Shown here piece after piece: positions 11,853-23,325 of a stretch of DNA of 64,000 nucleotides; the first letter of the stretch is position 1; every line of letters starts with the position of its first letter. The notes under the pieces are model-generated. The model saw only the letters and a program-made list of their open reading frames with translations. It was not told the DNA's origin and ran no database searches. The position numbers and the translations under genes were made by a program. The stretch comes from Ulva prolifera. Its lineage: Eukaryota; Chlorophyta; Ulvophyceae; Ulvales; Ulvaceae. The stretch spans positions 2,208,985 through 2,272,984 of the forward strand of contig CM041204.1 of the NCBI GenBank assembly GCA_023078555.1, read 5' to 3'.

Positions 11853-12714
11853 ATCTTCTTTGTCAGTTGTATCCAGTTTATAATTAGCATTCTTAGCGTC
11901 ACCACCACAGTGAAGCCACAGAGAAGCCAGATGTGGTGTACAGAGATGCGTAAACCTCACTGATGGAGGAGTGATCTTCGGAAGTGAATTTGCTGACACT
12001 GAGGGCAGCTGAAGCTCAGCTTAGCTCAAGCACCCACATGAGCAAGCATAGGTTATGCTTGCTCATCTGTAGCTGTGTCTGCGGAGTCCAGACAAATTAA
12101 CAAAGCACAAGATCTCAAGCCTTTGCATAGCAGAGGTTCCACCACCACGCTTCGCCATGGAGTGGCCAATCCCAATGAAGCATGCACTGCCAAGGCAAGA
12201 GCTGCAAGCCAGTGAGCAAACTGCGTAGGGCATTCTGGGAATAACTGCTGAGGTTTTCATGTGGTTGAACGTGTGCTCTGCCATACACTGACCCGAGAAT
12301 TTGTCACCTGTTTGCATGTGTACATCCGCACAAGGGTGAGCATATATCTACCTATACAGGTCAACACACGTGGCCGGCAGCCACTGGCCGCCTCCCTGCC
12401 TGGATACTGTCCATAGTATTCATATGAAACGGAGGCTGTGGCCGGGACCCTCTTCCTCAGGGAGCTGCAATCTGCACTGCATCCTGCACGTTGCAATCTG
12501 CAACGACTGCATTTGCGAGATAGTTGGAGCCATAGACGTGGGTGGACCCCCTTTTTTGCCGCCATATGCATGCGTCTACAACGTCTCGGTATTGGCTGTG
12601 GTCTACCTGCGTGAGCCCACACAGCCACCATGCATGGCCAAGCACGGCCCTCTCATCATCCGCAGGGCGGCCTGTTGAAACTGCTGCAATCAACAGCGAC
12701 CGCCGTGCCTGCAG

Positions 12715-13879
12715 GACCACCGAGAAGTGTGGCCAAGGACGAGGGAGGAGGTGTGGGAGCACCGCGAAGAGGCAGAGGGCCACCTACGCCACTGGCTGCG
12801 CACCTTTGCGATCCTCCACGAAACGGCCAAACCCCTGGCCAGTGTGCTGGCTGCGCGCGTGCCTCTGCCCGCGGCAGGCTGCGTGCTGCCTGCTGGCGGT
12901 GCCTCCGCTGCGCCCATCATGGTACGGCCTGCTGCGTGCTGCGCCTGTTCGGAACACGTGTGTACCAGGGCGGCGCCAGCTGTGGTGTGCGTGCCGCGTG
13001 TCAGCGTCCTGCCACCCTCTGGTCAGAGGTCCGAAGTCCAGTGTCTGAGCTCTCGGTGTCATGATGAGTCATCAGCACGCAAGTAAATATATGACCAGAT
13101 CCTCGAAGGAAAGTAGTACACCTTCGGGTGGGCGCTTTTCCTCCACACTCGGCAAGGTGCAATGGAGTCGGCATGGCGAAGCCTCCTGTGCGAAGTCGGC
13201 ACTGATGCATCTGAGGTATCAGATATGATGGTATGGGGCAACCTCCGACCCATGGCGTGTTGTGCAGGAACAATGCATGCAGCCGACGCACGTCACGCAG
13301 CTGTGCATGGACTGCGTGGCCGCAGGGGGTGAGGGGTCTGCGGACGCGCAGCGCATGCGCTGGCGTGGCACGCGCTGCGTGCTGGACTTTGAGCTCCGCT
13401 GCGCGATGCAGCTGCTCGGGCCCCTGTGTCTTCCGCACAGCGCGCTCGCATGCCACGCCGCTGCCGCCGCGGCCGCGGCGTCCACGACTACGCGCTCCCC
13501 GCTGACCGGCAGCACATGCAATCCTGGCCCGCACTGCCGCCTCCACCTCCCGGACGCGCCAACGACTCTCACAGCCTGGCGCGGGCTCAAGCGCGGGCGA
13601 GACGAGGTGCAGCAGCCGGCCGGCGCCGGGCGCGGGAGCTTCCATCGCACGTCGGTGGCTACAGGGGGCATGGTGGACGAGGTGGTCATGCTCGATATGG
13701 CGCCCTGGGCCGCGGGGGTGCCGGCGGTCGCGCCGGGGCTGCTCGGGCTGTGCCCGCGGGCGACCACCGCCGCCGCGGACGCGCTGCGGCGGCTGGGGGC
13801 TGTGCAGGAGCATGACGCAGAGCACATGCATGCGATGCGTGCTCAGTGCGGGCGCCGCGGCGTCTGCGGTTGGTGCTAA
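12715..13879 (+). CDS. Uncharacterised protein, two 3' exons
   Basis: Exon 12715-12921 (207 bp) follows a CCTGCAG acceptor and ends at a GTACGG donor. It encodes a charged helical segment (REEVWEHREEAEGHLRHWL) and then LHETAKPLASVLAARVPLP. Exon 13268-13879 follows TTGTGCAG, joins in phase 0, and ends at a TAA stop. It contains a Cys-containing start (QCMQPTHVTQLCMDCVAAG), an Ala run, and later DEVVMLDMAPWAAGVPAV. I recognise no domain. The upstream exon may be the block at 5206-6408, which ends in the compatible phase, but a separate gene starting nearby is equally possible. Strand is supported by codon bias and splice sites; the large minus-strand frame at 13001-13831 is its mirror. Confidence 0.55.
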
Positions 13880-14428
13880 CGCCCCCGCCTGGACCCAGTG
13901 GCGGCAGTGTCGGGCGTGTCGGCGCTGTGCTGCGCGCTGTCAGCCAACACTTGTAGGAGAGCGGGTGTGCCCAGGATGTACACCACAGTGTATTGCTTGT
14001 ATGTAGCTTCGAAACTTGGGTGTGTCTCTGCGTAAGGCACCGACGCACGCCAAAAGCGTGTAGATAATCACTTGAGTGTCACGGGAGCGCACCACGGATG
14101 TGGATGGAGGTGACCAGGCATACAACGCTCACTGGCACCGAGCTCCACGGTGCTGTGCTGTGCTTGTTGCAGTCTCACCTGTCGCAGCGTAGCGTGGGTA
14201 GCGCATCCCCGCCCCAGCTGCGGCTTTGTGGAAACGATGGCTACAGCGAAGGGGGTGTCATGGTGAGGGTATTTTACATGCATGCGTGAACTTCGGCTGC
14301 AGGCGGCCGTACACGGCCCCCATGCAGGCTCGAGACTGCATTAGTCAACGTGAAGAAGGTAGACTGCCTCGCGGCTGCGAAGCCTGCGGTGTGCATCATC
14401 GGGTACACGAATATCATCAGATCTGTCG
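13880..14428. other. No gene seen
   Basis: About 550 bp after the preceding stop codon with only short frames and no repeat that I can identify. It probably contains the 3' untranslated region of the upstream gene. Confidence 0.4.
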
Positions 14429-15052
14429 TCAGGCGAGCCGAGCCAGCAGGCTGTGATGCACATGCTCGATCTGTGCTCCAGCCCGTTGCGTTGGCTCGCT
14501 GCTGTACAACAGCACATGTGTAGATGGCAGTGGCTGTGTGTCAAGCTGGTCAGGGTCTTTGGGGGGCTGAGGCGCAGGGAGGCTTGCATGAACAGCCCCA
14601 TGGGCGAGCGGCCACGTGTGAGCGGCCATGGGCGAGCGGCCACGTGTGAGCGGCCATGGGCGAGCGGCCACGTGTGAGCGGCCATGGGCGAGTGGCCATG
14701 GGCGAGCGCCCACGTGTGAGTGGCCAGGTGCCGGGCTAGGCACAGCCCCGCGGGCAGCACACGCCGCTGCCACACACAGCCTCACGGTGGACTTTCCTGC
14801 CTTGATGTGCCTACTTGAGCGGCTTGCCTGGTAGGCCCGGCCGACGGTGGGATCGGACGGGATGCCCAGCGTTTTTGGCGCTTTGTGGGTCTCTTTATTG
14901 AGTTTGAGGGTGTTTATGCTTTTTTGCCAGGATGAGGCCAACCCGGCCATGCAGGAGGACTGTTGGACTGATGTGACAGGTGGATCGACGGGGGTCAGAG
15001 CCTTGATGCTGCGGGGGTTGACCACGGCTTGGGAGGCCATGTCGGCCACCTG
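14429..15052 (-). CDS. Weak minus-strand exon, unknown protein
   Basis: A 206-codon minus frame begins just after CAG at about 15052 (VADMASQAVVNPRSIKAL) and continues through a Lys/Ser-rich part (SWQKSINTLKLNKETHKAP). The tail reads into the 28-bp tandem repeat at 14599-14727 and is probably not translated. Composition of the first 90 residues is protein-like, but I recognise no family. An overlapping plus frame (14847-15230) is a less convincing alternative. It could be a transposon remnant. Confidence 0.3.
   Translation of the reverse strand, partial: QVADMASQAVVNPRSIKALTPVDPPVTSVQQSSCMAGLASSWQKSINTLKLNKETHKAPKTLGIPSDPTVGRAYQASRSSRHIKAGKSTVRLCVAAACAARGAVPSPAPGHSHVGARPWPLAHGRSHVAARPWPLTRGRSPMAAHTWPLAHGAVHASLPAPQPPKDPDQLDTQPLPSTHVLLYSSEPTQRAGAQIEHVHHSLLARLA
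14599..14727. repeat. 28-bp tandem repeat
   Basis: About four and a half copies of a 28-bp unit beginning CATGGGCGAGCGGCCACGTG. The last copies are shortened or mutated. Each unit contains the CACGTG core. Confidence 0.8.
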
Positions 15053-16442
15053 GGCTGAGGCGGGTGGATGCTTGCGTAGAGCCTGCTACGTGCTGTGGCG
15101 CAGGGGCCGCCTCTGTGCAGGGGCGCTCCGTGTGCTGGGAGCGATTGGCAGGCATGGCTTGCCGCTGCTGGGTGCAAGCAGGGAGGGCCGGAGCAGGATC
15201 AGCTCTAGAGAACATGGCAGTGTAGCATGAATTAGGTCAGGGAAGAGAGCATCGATTTGAGGGCAGAGCAGAAACAGTAGAGAGAAAAGATACTGTTGAA
15301 GAAGGTGGGGTGTGACGTTACGCGATGTGGCAGCGTGATTTGCGTCAGGACGATGTGTAAGTCACAGATTACACGCGGGAACTACCGAAGAGATGGGTAG
15401 GTCTGGTGTCACGCGATCACGTCGTCTATGCCGGTGCAGCATCGTACCTACAAGCATGCACGGGGGCGTTTCTGCAGCATGCCGCTTGCTATCGGCCAGG
15501 CCTACCAGCTGGTCATCAAGACTCCGCCCATCGATGCTGACCACGCAGGATGTGCCGAGGCATCCGGGGATGCTACCGAGCCCATGCCCTTGGCCGATGT
15601 ATGGATGCAGAGCTTGTGCAACATACCGACATGCATGGTGCTGCGACCTGCACTTCATCCTACAGACCTTGAATATATCAGGGAATAGACCAAGCAGCAA
15701 AGCCACTCTGCGGGCAAGGAACATATCACTGCCACTGCAGTGGGGCCATTGATATGAGCACCAGGTGTGAAGTCACGGCAGCAGAGGTGGACCAGGCGCA
15801 TCAATCGGCATCGGTTGCGAGGTACTGACAAACCGGGCGACACCTCTCGTGTCTTGGTTGAAACGAATCAGCAATGCTAACTCAGAATGTCTGCTGGTTG
15901 CATCAGTTCTCGATGCTGATGATGGCACACAGGGTCATAACATGCTTTCATAGTGTCAGCAACCGCAGCCAGCTCTGGCAGGGGCAGCATGCACAGGTCA
16001 CCAATGACTCACCATGCTTCGAAAGCATCAGGGACAGGTCACCAGCTGGTCAGACCTTCACATGTTTACAAGTCATGTACGCTTACATAGCCACATATGT
16101 TCTCCGAGAACTCTTTCTACCACTAAACATGTCGGTGTCATCACAGTCCTTGAGCTGAGCTGCGTTCAGCACGACCGCTGGAGGGGCTGGAGGGGCTGCG
16201 GGCTCTCGAACTAGCCTTTCACAGATTCATGCCAGCGTTCTGGCACTGCTCTACTGTCAACAGCCACATTACTGTCACCTTGAGATGGGCAGCTCTAAAT
16301 TGCCCATACAACTGCTACCTGTCCTGTCCAATGATACAGGCTAAAGGCCGTGAGTACATGGAAGAGAAAGGGCGACCTGGTTCACATGTACGGCATGGAT
16401 ACAGGCGTTAAAGAGTCATATGTGCAAGTGCAAATGTCACAG
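15053..16442. other. No gene seen
   Basis: About 1.4 kb with only short frames on both strands and no convincing exon or repeat family. The last part is likely to be the 3' flank of the minus-strand gene that ends at 16443. Confidence 0.4.
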
Positions 16443-17389
16443 TCAGACGTACACATCCGATGTGTAAGATAGAGATGGGACTGCAGCATTGCTAAAGGCG
16501 AGGCAAGGTTCATCCTCATGAGTATGTATTGAACGATCATCTATGGGTCGAAGTTGTCTCTGGACTCTGGCTTGAAGGTGGCTTTTCACATGCTGCAGAT
16601 CAGATGCCTTGCATGTGCTTCCCACTCGAAGAATCGACCATGACCTGCACTGCTTCAACGAGATGTAGCGGTCATGGACGATGTGGAGGTTTTCGTTGGG
16701 TCTGTGCCCAGCGACCGCAACAAACAGCTTGGTGCTCCCAGCGGCCTTGAGCAATGGAAGGCTGTTCAGCAGCGGGACGAGCTTGCGGGTTATCTTGCAG
16801 CAGGCTTTCCGAGTAGCTTCTGCGGAGAGCAGGTGCTGCTGAGGATGGAAGGACTCGTATCCCTGATGCATATCAGACTGATGTGTCAAAGGGCTGAAAA
16901 CGATCTCTAATGCCTCTCGCGGTCTGGACACACTCGGCCCAAAAAGAGCTACGATTGTCACTGCCTCCCTTTGCAAGCACAGCCCGGATAAAGATGCAAA
17001 AGTCGATGTGAGCGTGTTTAGAAGTTTTTGAGTGCGCTTGTTAGCCGCGTTTGTGGTCCTGCGTGCCTTTGTCTCTTGCAAATTATCCTCCTGCATAATG
17101 CTGTCAGGTCAAGGACGCTCGATGATCGACGGGATGTATGCCGCCCTGCAGGACTGACAATTCATATTTAATTGCGTACCTGTTTCAAAAAATTGGCTAG
17201 CTCGTCAAACTGAGTTGGCAACAGCCCGCGCATGAACAAGTATTGCTTGATGATATGAGCGCTGACGGTCCCGACGTCCAGGCCACGGGGGCTCAGGACA
17301 ACATCACATACATGAGGCGCTTGAACTTTCCCTGCTGGCCCGCTACCCTCTCCAGAACCGCTACGCGGGCCGCTGGCATGAGCTAACAT
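16443..17389 (-). CDS. MAD2L1BP/p31comet-like mitotic checkpoint protein
   Basis: In other eukaryotes p31comet binds closed MAD2 and, with TRIP13, disassembles checkpoint complexes to silence the spindle checkpoint. Exon 1 runs from ATG 17389 to 17180 (70 codons) and ends at GTACGC; exon 2 starts at 17090 after TTATGCAG in phase 0. Exon 1 has VVLSPRGLDVGTVSAHIIKQ followed by YLFMRGLLPTQFDEL, which fits the family's helix before the MAD2-like fold. Exon 2 has QKLLNTLTSTFASLSG, then AVTIVALFGPSVSRPREALE, then STKLFVAVAGHRP and LHIVHDRYISL, matching the order of strands I know from p31comet. The C-terminal 65 codons up to the stop at 16443 have no family match, so a further intron is possible. 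The assignment rests on remembered family pattern, not an alignment. The gene is head-to-head with the RH22 gene about 530 bp away. Confidence 0.65.
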
Positions 17390-17515
17390 TGGAATCGGGC
17401 AACGCAAGAAATATTCCAGGAATGTTACATCTCTCGCTACAGGTACACTTCGTGAGCACTATGACAGCATCTCGTGATCTATCGGCGGCTGCACATGCGC
17501 TTCAGGCTGAACAGC

Positions 17516-17867
17516 CGAAGAACAGCGACCAGTTACTCGTTGTTTCTGCTTATTTCTCCGCAAGAACGGCGCACTACAAAGGAAGCAAGAACGGCGACGC
17601 ATTGGTCAGGACTATGTCCCCTCCGTTAGAGTGCAACAAGGCGAGATACCACTCTGTGGCCTGGCCAGTGCGGAGCTGGCTGCATGCATGATGCCTGAGC
17701 AGCTATGGCTGCAGCTCGTCAGGTGGGCTGCACAAACTTTAGAGCGAGACAAGGTAGGATCTCAACTCGATACTGTGAATTTCCTCGCCCTGATGTACCT
17801 TCTCGCGTGTGCATTTACTCCGACTATGCCCACTCGTCTGGTGGCGGACCTTTTGGCTTCAGATTGA
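17516..17867 (+). CDS. Short open frame in divergent promoter region
   Basis: A plus-strand frame with no stop runs from about 17516 to a TGA at 17867 (about 115 codons), with protein-like segments such as PEQLWLQLVRWAAQTLERDK and NFLALMYLLACAFTPTMPTR. It has no ATG at its 5' end but an internal pair at Met-Met near 17689. It lies between the starts of the MAD2L1BP-like and RH22 genes, where promoters would be expected. It may be a small gene, an upstream exon or chance. Confidence 0.22.
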
Positions 17868-17920
17868 AACCGGCGCAATGACAAGAACACGCGCAGTATA
17901 CCGCGAAGGTGATTCACCAA

Positions 17921-20900
17921 ATGTATAAGCTGTCAGCCTCTTTTTTCCGCAGCCAGGCCTGGATGATGAGACCGGTCTTGTGCACTAGAAGCGCTCAGCA
18001 GCGGCAAACAAAGTTCTGCCGAGACCCAACGCAACGCAACCTCCGGGCTTCCAGATACATAGCACATCATGCTGCATCACAAGATGCTGGATTCTTTGCC
18101 CATGGAAAGACCTTCCAAGACTTGGGACTGTCACCACCGCTGGTAGGCGCTCTTGAACGCGCAGGCTTCACAGAGCCCGCGCACATACAGGTATGGTCGT
18201 CAGACGCGGTTGTAGCTGTCAGTACATCAACAATACTGCTGCCATAGCCCTCAGGTCAAGATCTTTCTTGAGGCAGCCTTCGCTCCGTGTACAGAGTGTC
18301 GCCATCCCGGAGTTCAATCAAGGAGCGGATGTCGCAATTGCGGCTGAGACCGGCAGCGGCAAGACACTTGCATATCTGCTTCCGATAATGGAGAGCCTCC
18401 TCAGGCGAAGGGAAGACCTCCAAACGAATCGACCAGACGCTCCGGAGTGTGCATCCCAACACTGAACCTGTCATGCCCACAAAGGACTCAGAAGTCACTT
18501 GAACGCACTTATCCATAGCACTGCGTCGTCTCCGCAATGTAGATGTCTCTGTGGGTGCGGTAGATTCTCTTTAGATGTTCTCTGTCTTCCAGGTATACTG
18601 TACGCTCAGGGACACCACCCGTGGAATCAGCCAGCACATCTCAATTGTCGCCGCAGCTGCACCCTTTCCACCTCACCGACACAACATCCTATTTGCGTAC
18701 CGCACCTCTGACATGCGTGGCTCACACACCGTGTCGCACAGGTGGTTTCAGCACTGCGCGCTCATCGTCTGCCCGAACCTCGAGCTCTGCGAACAAGTCG
18801 TCGCCACCTCAGCCACGCTCTCAGACAGCGACGACTCCGATCCCCTCAGCCACCCGTCGCCGCTGCTCAACGCGCGCGTGATCACCTCCCGTTCCCCGCC
18901 ACCGCAGCGCAGCCCCACGGACATCGTCGTGTCGACTCCGGCAGCCCTGCTGCGCCTCTTGGAAGAAGCAGGCAGCGCATACGGCCCCGAGTGGGCGCCC
19001 GAGAACTTTGCCCAGAGGGTCCGACACATCGTCATAGACGAGGCGGATGCGCAGCTCACCAGCGACTCGTTCTACCGGCCTCTATCCCGCATCTTAGACG
19101 TGCGCGCCCCTGCCCCGTGTCCCCCTGCACCCCCCGCGCTCTTCCTGCTGCCAACCCGAGTCGACACACACCGGCATGTGGGCCGCCTCGTTCGACATGC
19201 ACAATGTCCATTTAGAAAACGGCCGTGTCGAGCCAGGATCACACACGGAATCCAATTTGGGGCCTGCGATACCATCTGCCGATCAACTAGCTCCCTGGGA
19301 ACACACAGTCGTATGCTTGACCAGACTCACCTGTGGCCTTGTCAGCCTGATGCCACGGGCACATCATCGAATCAAGCTCAGGCCAGTGCACGGCAGAGCA
19401 CCAGCACCAACTGCAACGCATTGCCACCACCGACACACGCCTTTTCAGCCTGATGACGGCGCTTTGCACGGCCTGATCGTGCACGCGTGCATGCAGCTCA
19501 TGCGTTCGGTCGACCGGTCATTCACGGCGCGCTCCGTCGCCGCCATCACTGGCACCGACGCGGAGGCCTTCTACGACCTCAAGCGGGGGCACAAGATGGC
19601 GGCGTACACGGGGGGCGTGCCCGCGATGCTGGAGCAGGGCTGGGCGCCAGAGTCCGGAACTCTGACAAAGGCGGACGCGGAGGCTGCGGGCGCAAAGGTG
19701 CCGTCAGACCTGTGGGTCGGTGCGCCGCTGCTCTCAAATATGAAATGAATGCCACTCATGCATGTGCTGTAACAGACGGTTTGACCCACCCAAATGAAAT
19801 GGCGCCGCACGCGCATCATGCGGCAGCGTTTGATGTGGGTCTGTGTTGCTGCCCTCATGGCTCTGAGTGTCCGTGCATGCGCGGGGCGGCGGTGACGGCG
19901 GGGTTGTGGCTGCAGGGGAGCCCCACAGGTGTCGATCGTACGCATTCGTGGGCGCGACGTTCCCGCGCGAAGGCGGGAAGTCGGTTGCGGCAGACCTGCG
20001 CAAGCGCTACCCGGAGATGCGGTGGCTTGAGGGGCGCCACCTGCACGCCGGCAGGCGCAACGTCAGCCACGCATGGATACCGGTGTCATCGGACGCCCGT
20101 GACGAGACGGCGGCGGCGGTGGTCGCCGCCGTGCGGGGGGGCTTTGCCGAGGGGGGGGGCCTGGGCCATGCCCTCGTGTTCTGCCGCGACACCGCGTCCG
20201 CGACGGCCATGCATGCGGAGCTCGAGGCGGTGCGCACCCTGTTGCCTGTCCTTCCCAAGCAGCAAGCAGGCCACCCGGGCCGCACCCCTGCGCCTGTTCA
20301 ACAGGTCAACATGAGAACACAGCCGGCTGTAGGTCGGGCTTGAGGCGGCGCTGTTCCACAAGAAGCTGGCGCCGCCGGTGCGGCAGCAGGCGCTGGAGGC
20401 GCTGCGGGGCAGCGGCGGCGGGCGGGTGCTTGTGTGTACGGACGCGGCGGCCCGCGGCCTCGACCTGCCGGCCATCACCCACGTCGTGCAGGCTGACTTT
20501 GCGGACAACGCGGTGGACTTCCTGCACCGCATTGGCCGCACCGCACGCGGGGACCGGTGCGGCCGCCCCCCCTGCGTCTTACAATATGTCACGATGAGTC
20601 ACGATGCGTTGATGCTTCCCAGATACAACACACACGCATTGGCGCTGTTCAGTCTCGTCTGGTGGGGCGCTGTGGTGGGGCCATGTGCTTTGTTAATCGT
20701 TGGGCCTTTAAACGTGATGATCCTGTTGGTACTTTTGAACAATCCTCGAGATGTAGGCAATGTAAGCTCTCCTCTCGAGATTAGCCGATGACCTGTATGG
20801 TGCAATGGATGGCGGTGGCAAGTTGTGGCTGCCTGTGAACCACTGCAGTGCATTCAATGACAGCCATGCACTGCTCAAAACAAGCTGGCCCGGTGCTGCC

Positions 20901-21250
20901 TGTGAACCACTGTAGTGCATTCAATGACAGCCATGCACTGCTCAAAACAAGCTGGCCCGGTGCGGTGGAGTGGTGGGGCAGCATGTGCCTGCCCCTGCAC
21001 ACCATGAGCGTGTGGCCGCGTCTGCAGGGCGGGCAAGGTGACGAGCTGCTACACGGCGGACCGTGAGGGCCTCGCGATGGCGATCCGCGCCGCCGTCGAG
21101 AGCGGGGAGTCTGTGGAGGGCGCCTTCAGCCGCAACCGCTCGTTCGGCGCGAAGCTCAAGCGCTACGGGACCTACATCCCCCGCGGCCAGACGGCAGACG
21201 GCCCCGCCGCCGACAACACCGTGGGCGTCCAGGCAGACGTTCGCGCATGA
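17921..21250 (+). CDS. RH22: DEAD-box RNA helicase, RH22 group (plastid)
   Basis: Seven exons give a continuous 603-residue protein: 17921-18190, 18295-18446, 18742-19099, 19449-19719, 19916-20229, 20333-20556 and 21028-21250; all phases agree. The first 60 residues are Arg/Ser-rich with few acidic residues, as in an organelle transit peptide. Then come the Q motif (KTFQDLGLSP...HIQ), motif I AETGSGKT, Ia PNLELCEQV, II DEAD, III GAT (usually SAT), IV LVFCRD, V ARGLD and VI HRIGRTARG. The C-terminal domain (QADFADNAVDFLHRIGRTAR, then VEGAFSRNRSFGAKLK) is very like plant RH22, a chloroplast helicase needed for 50S ribosome assembly. As in RH22, a long insertion sits between the DEAD box and motif III. 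Exon 4, which encodes much of it, is Ala/Gly-rich. Localisation and role are inferred from the family. Confidence 0.92.
20828..20961. repeat. 67-bp tandem duplication in RH22 intron 6
   Basis: Two adjacent copies of a 67-bp unit starting GCTGCCTGTGAACCACTG differ at one base (CAG versus TAG). Such low divergence implies a recent duplication. It lies wholly inside the intron 20557-21027. Confidence 0.9.
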
Positions 21251-22116
21251 GTGGAGGGGTTAGGGGTGAAAGCGGCCGGGGTGAAAGCGGCCGATTTGAA
21301 CATGTCTGGATGGCCTGCTCTGAGCTGACTCGTCCACACGAGGACATGTTCAAGCGGATGTGTTCAAGGGGACGCGGCCTATCTCCAAATCTCTGGGCTA
21401 CAAAGCTTCGTAGTGCAGGTGGCACAGAGTGTCGGTGAAGTAGGTAGGCATTTGTCAGTACGGCTGAAAACCTGGAGAGGGACGAGGGGCGCATGGGCAG
21501 CTGTGGCGGCGTGCAGGCCTCATGGTAGTAGCTGTGATAATCATTTGTGTAACACACGGACTAACTTCAGAACTACATGTCATGTCGCTGCTGCTTGATG
21601 TGGCCCGAGCTGTGGCATGTGTGGGCGTAGCTTGTAGTGGCATTGTCGAGTCGCGTGCCTGATCATTTTGAATTGCTGCTTCCAAGCAGCTTCCCTTGAG
21701 ACAACGCGGGCACGCCCATCTACAACCGAAGGCATCCGGCCACTGTTGTGCCTGCCCTATACAACCGCCAGCAGTGTGACGCTAGCAAGCGAGATTCCGT
21801 GGGCTTCTGTCCCATGCATCAACCTGGAATGAGGCGTCTCTTCCTAGCCGTTGGAAGGTTGAAGCGTGCTCTCTGAGCCACACACACACACACACACACA
21901 CACATGCCAGACCCGCGTGCCCAGGCCGCGGCACCTAGCCCCTGCACCCCAGGTGCCACATAGCCCATGAGCATGCCACCGCCTGAATAGCCTTATCTGA
22001 GGGCGCCGTTCCAGAGATGCAGTCTCTCCCCGGCACCTGGCAAAACCCGCTACCACCATCGGCATCCTCGCGCGCTTCCTCGGTGGGTCTGCGGTGTGCT
22101 GGGCGTGCTGCGGCTG
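21251..22116. other. Convergent 3' region of RH22 and PARN
   Basis: About 870 bp between the RH22 stop codon and the PARN stop codon, so both 3' untranslated regions fall here. It starts with a repeated GTGAAAGCGGCCG and an imperfect inverted repeat around GAACATGTC/GACATGTTC, and holds a (CA)n run at 21879-21904. No exon seen. Confidence 0.6.
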
Positions 22117-23288
22117 TCACATCACAGCGCAGCTGGTGCCAAGCAGGCTCTGCAGCAAGCTGCCGCCGTCTTCGCTGCCGCTGCCGCCGCCGGCATCCGC
22201 GCCGCTTCCGCCGGGGGCGATGGGGGCGTAGGGGTCGGTCTCCGGGAATTGACGTTTCCAGTCCTCAAACTCCGGCCATGTCATGAACTGGCACTTGCGG
22301 AAGCTGCTGTTTGCCTTGAGCACCGCCACCTGCGCCAGACATCAGCTTCAAGAATGTTCAATGCTCCATAGAGACCCCGATGCAGCTCGGAACGCATGCG
22401 ACGTGATGATCACACACGCACGCAACCTTGTCAGAAACCTGCAATGGTCGTGGTGACCATGCTCGTCGCAGGCAGCCCGGTTCGCGTAGACCAGCTGCCC
22501 ATCCGATAACTGCAGCCTCATCCACTGTGACAGCATCAAGTCCCCCTGACCGCATGCCCCCTCAACCAGCGTCAAAGTCTGAAACACTGGCTTCAGGCAA
22601 ACAGTTGTGCACCTAGTCGCATGGCATGTGGCCCCGCCACGACGAGCACAAGTAATACCTCGTTCTGGGCCACGCACCAGTCGTTCAATGTAGGCGTCAG
22701 GGTCGTCCTGGCCCCACGTCGACGCCGCCCACGCCGCCCACGGCCCCGTGGGCACCATCGCCTCCAGCCGCAGCCCCTCCACGCGGCCGGCCTCCGCCAC
22801 CGCGCCCGCAAACGCGCCGTACGCGGCGTTCCGATCCGGCAGCCGTGAAGGCACCCGCGTCGCGAGGACCGCGAGCCCGCGCCGCGATATCACGGGGTCG
22901 GCATCGGCGGCGACGGCGGCGTACGGCGCGTTCATGCGCATGACGTGCACGCGGTTCACGAGTGGCGCCACAGGCGCGAGGTCAAACGCGCCCGCGTCAG
23001 CCTCGGGCGCCGCAGCGCTGACCCCTGGCTGCACAGCACACAGCAGGCTCAGCGCGCGCAGCATGGGGGCAGAGGGGGGGGGGGGGGGGGGGTTGGGGGG
23101 TGCGAGAGACACGCCGAGCATAGCACGAGAGCAACGGTATCTTTCAGAGCGGTACATCGGGGCAGCCAGTGACGGAATGCACTGGCCAAGCTGGTTGAGA
23201 CCTGCGCGGGATGCTTGTGTGGTGAAACGGGGGCAATGAGAACAACCTGGGTCCGCCTCCATTGCAAAGCGCATGCCACACTACTCTC

Positions 23289-23325
<37 letters not shown>

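Larger units (their letters stand above)
6409..12714. other. Gene-free, transposon- and palindrome-rich interval
   Basis: No exon recognised in 6.3 kb. It contains three copies of a 12-bp CATGCTCCCTCC unit (7501-7538), a 58-bp palindrome (8021-8078), a 980-bp hAT-like element (8433-9412), a 50-bp palindrome (9765-9814), a repeat motif shared with 26 kb (10437-10480), a T-poor tract (about 10480-10950) and a long inverted repeat (11721-11824). It could be a single large intron or an intergenic region. Confidence 0.5.
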
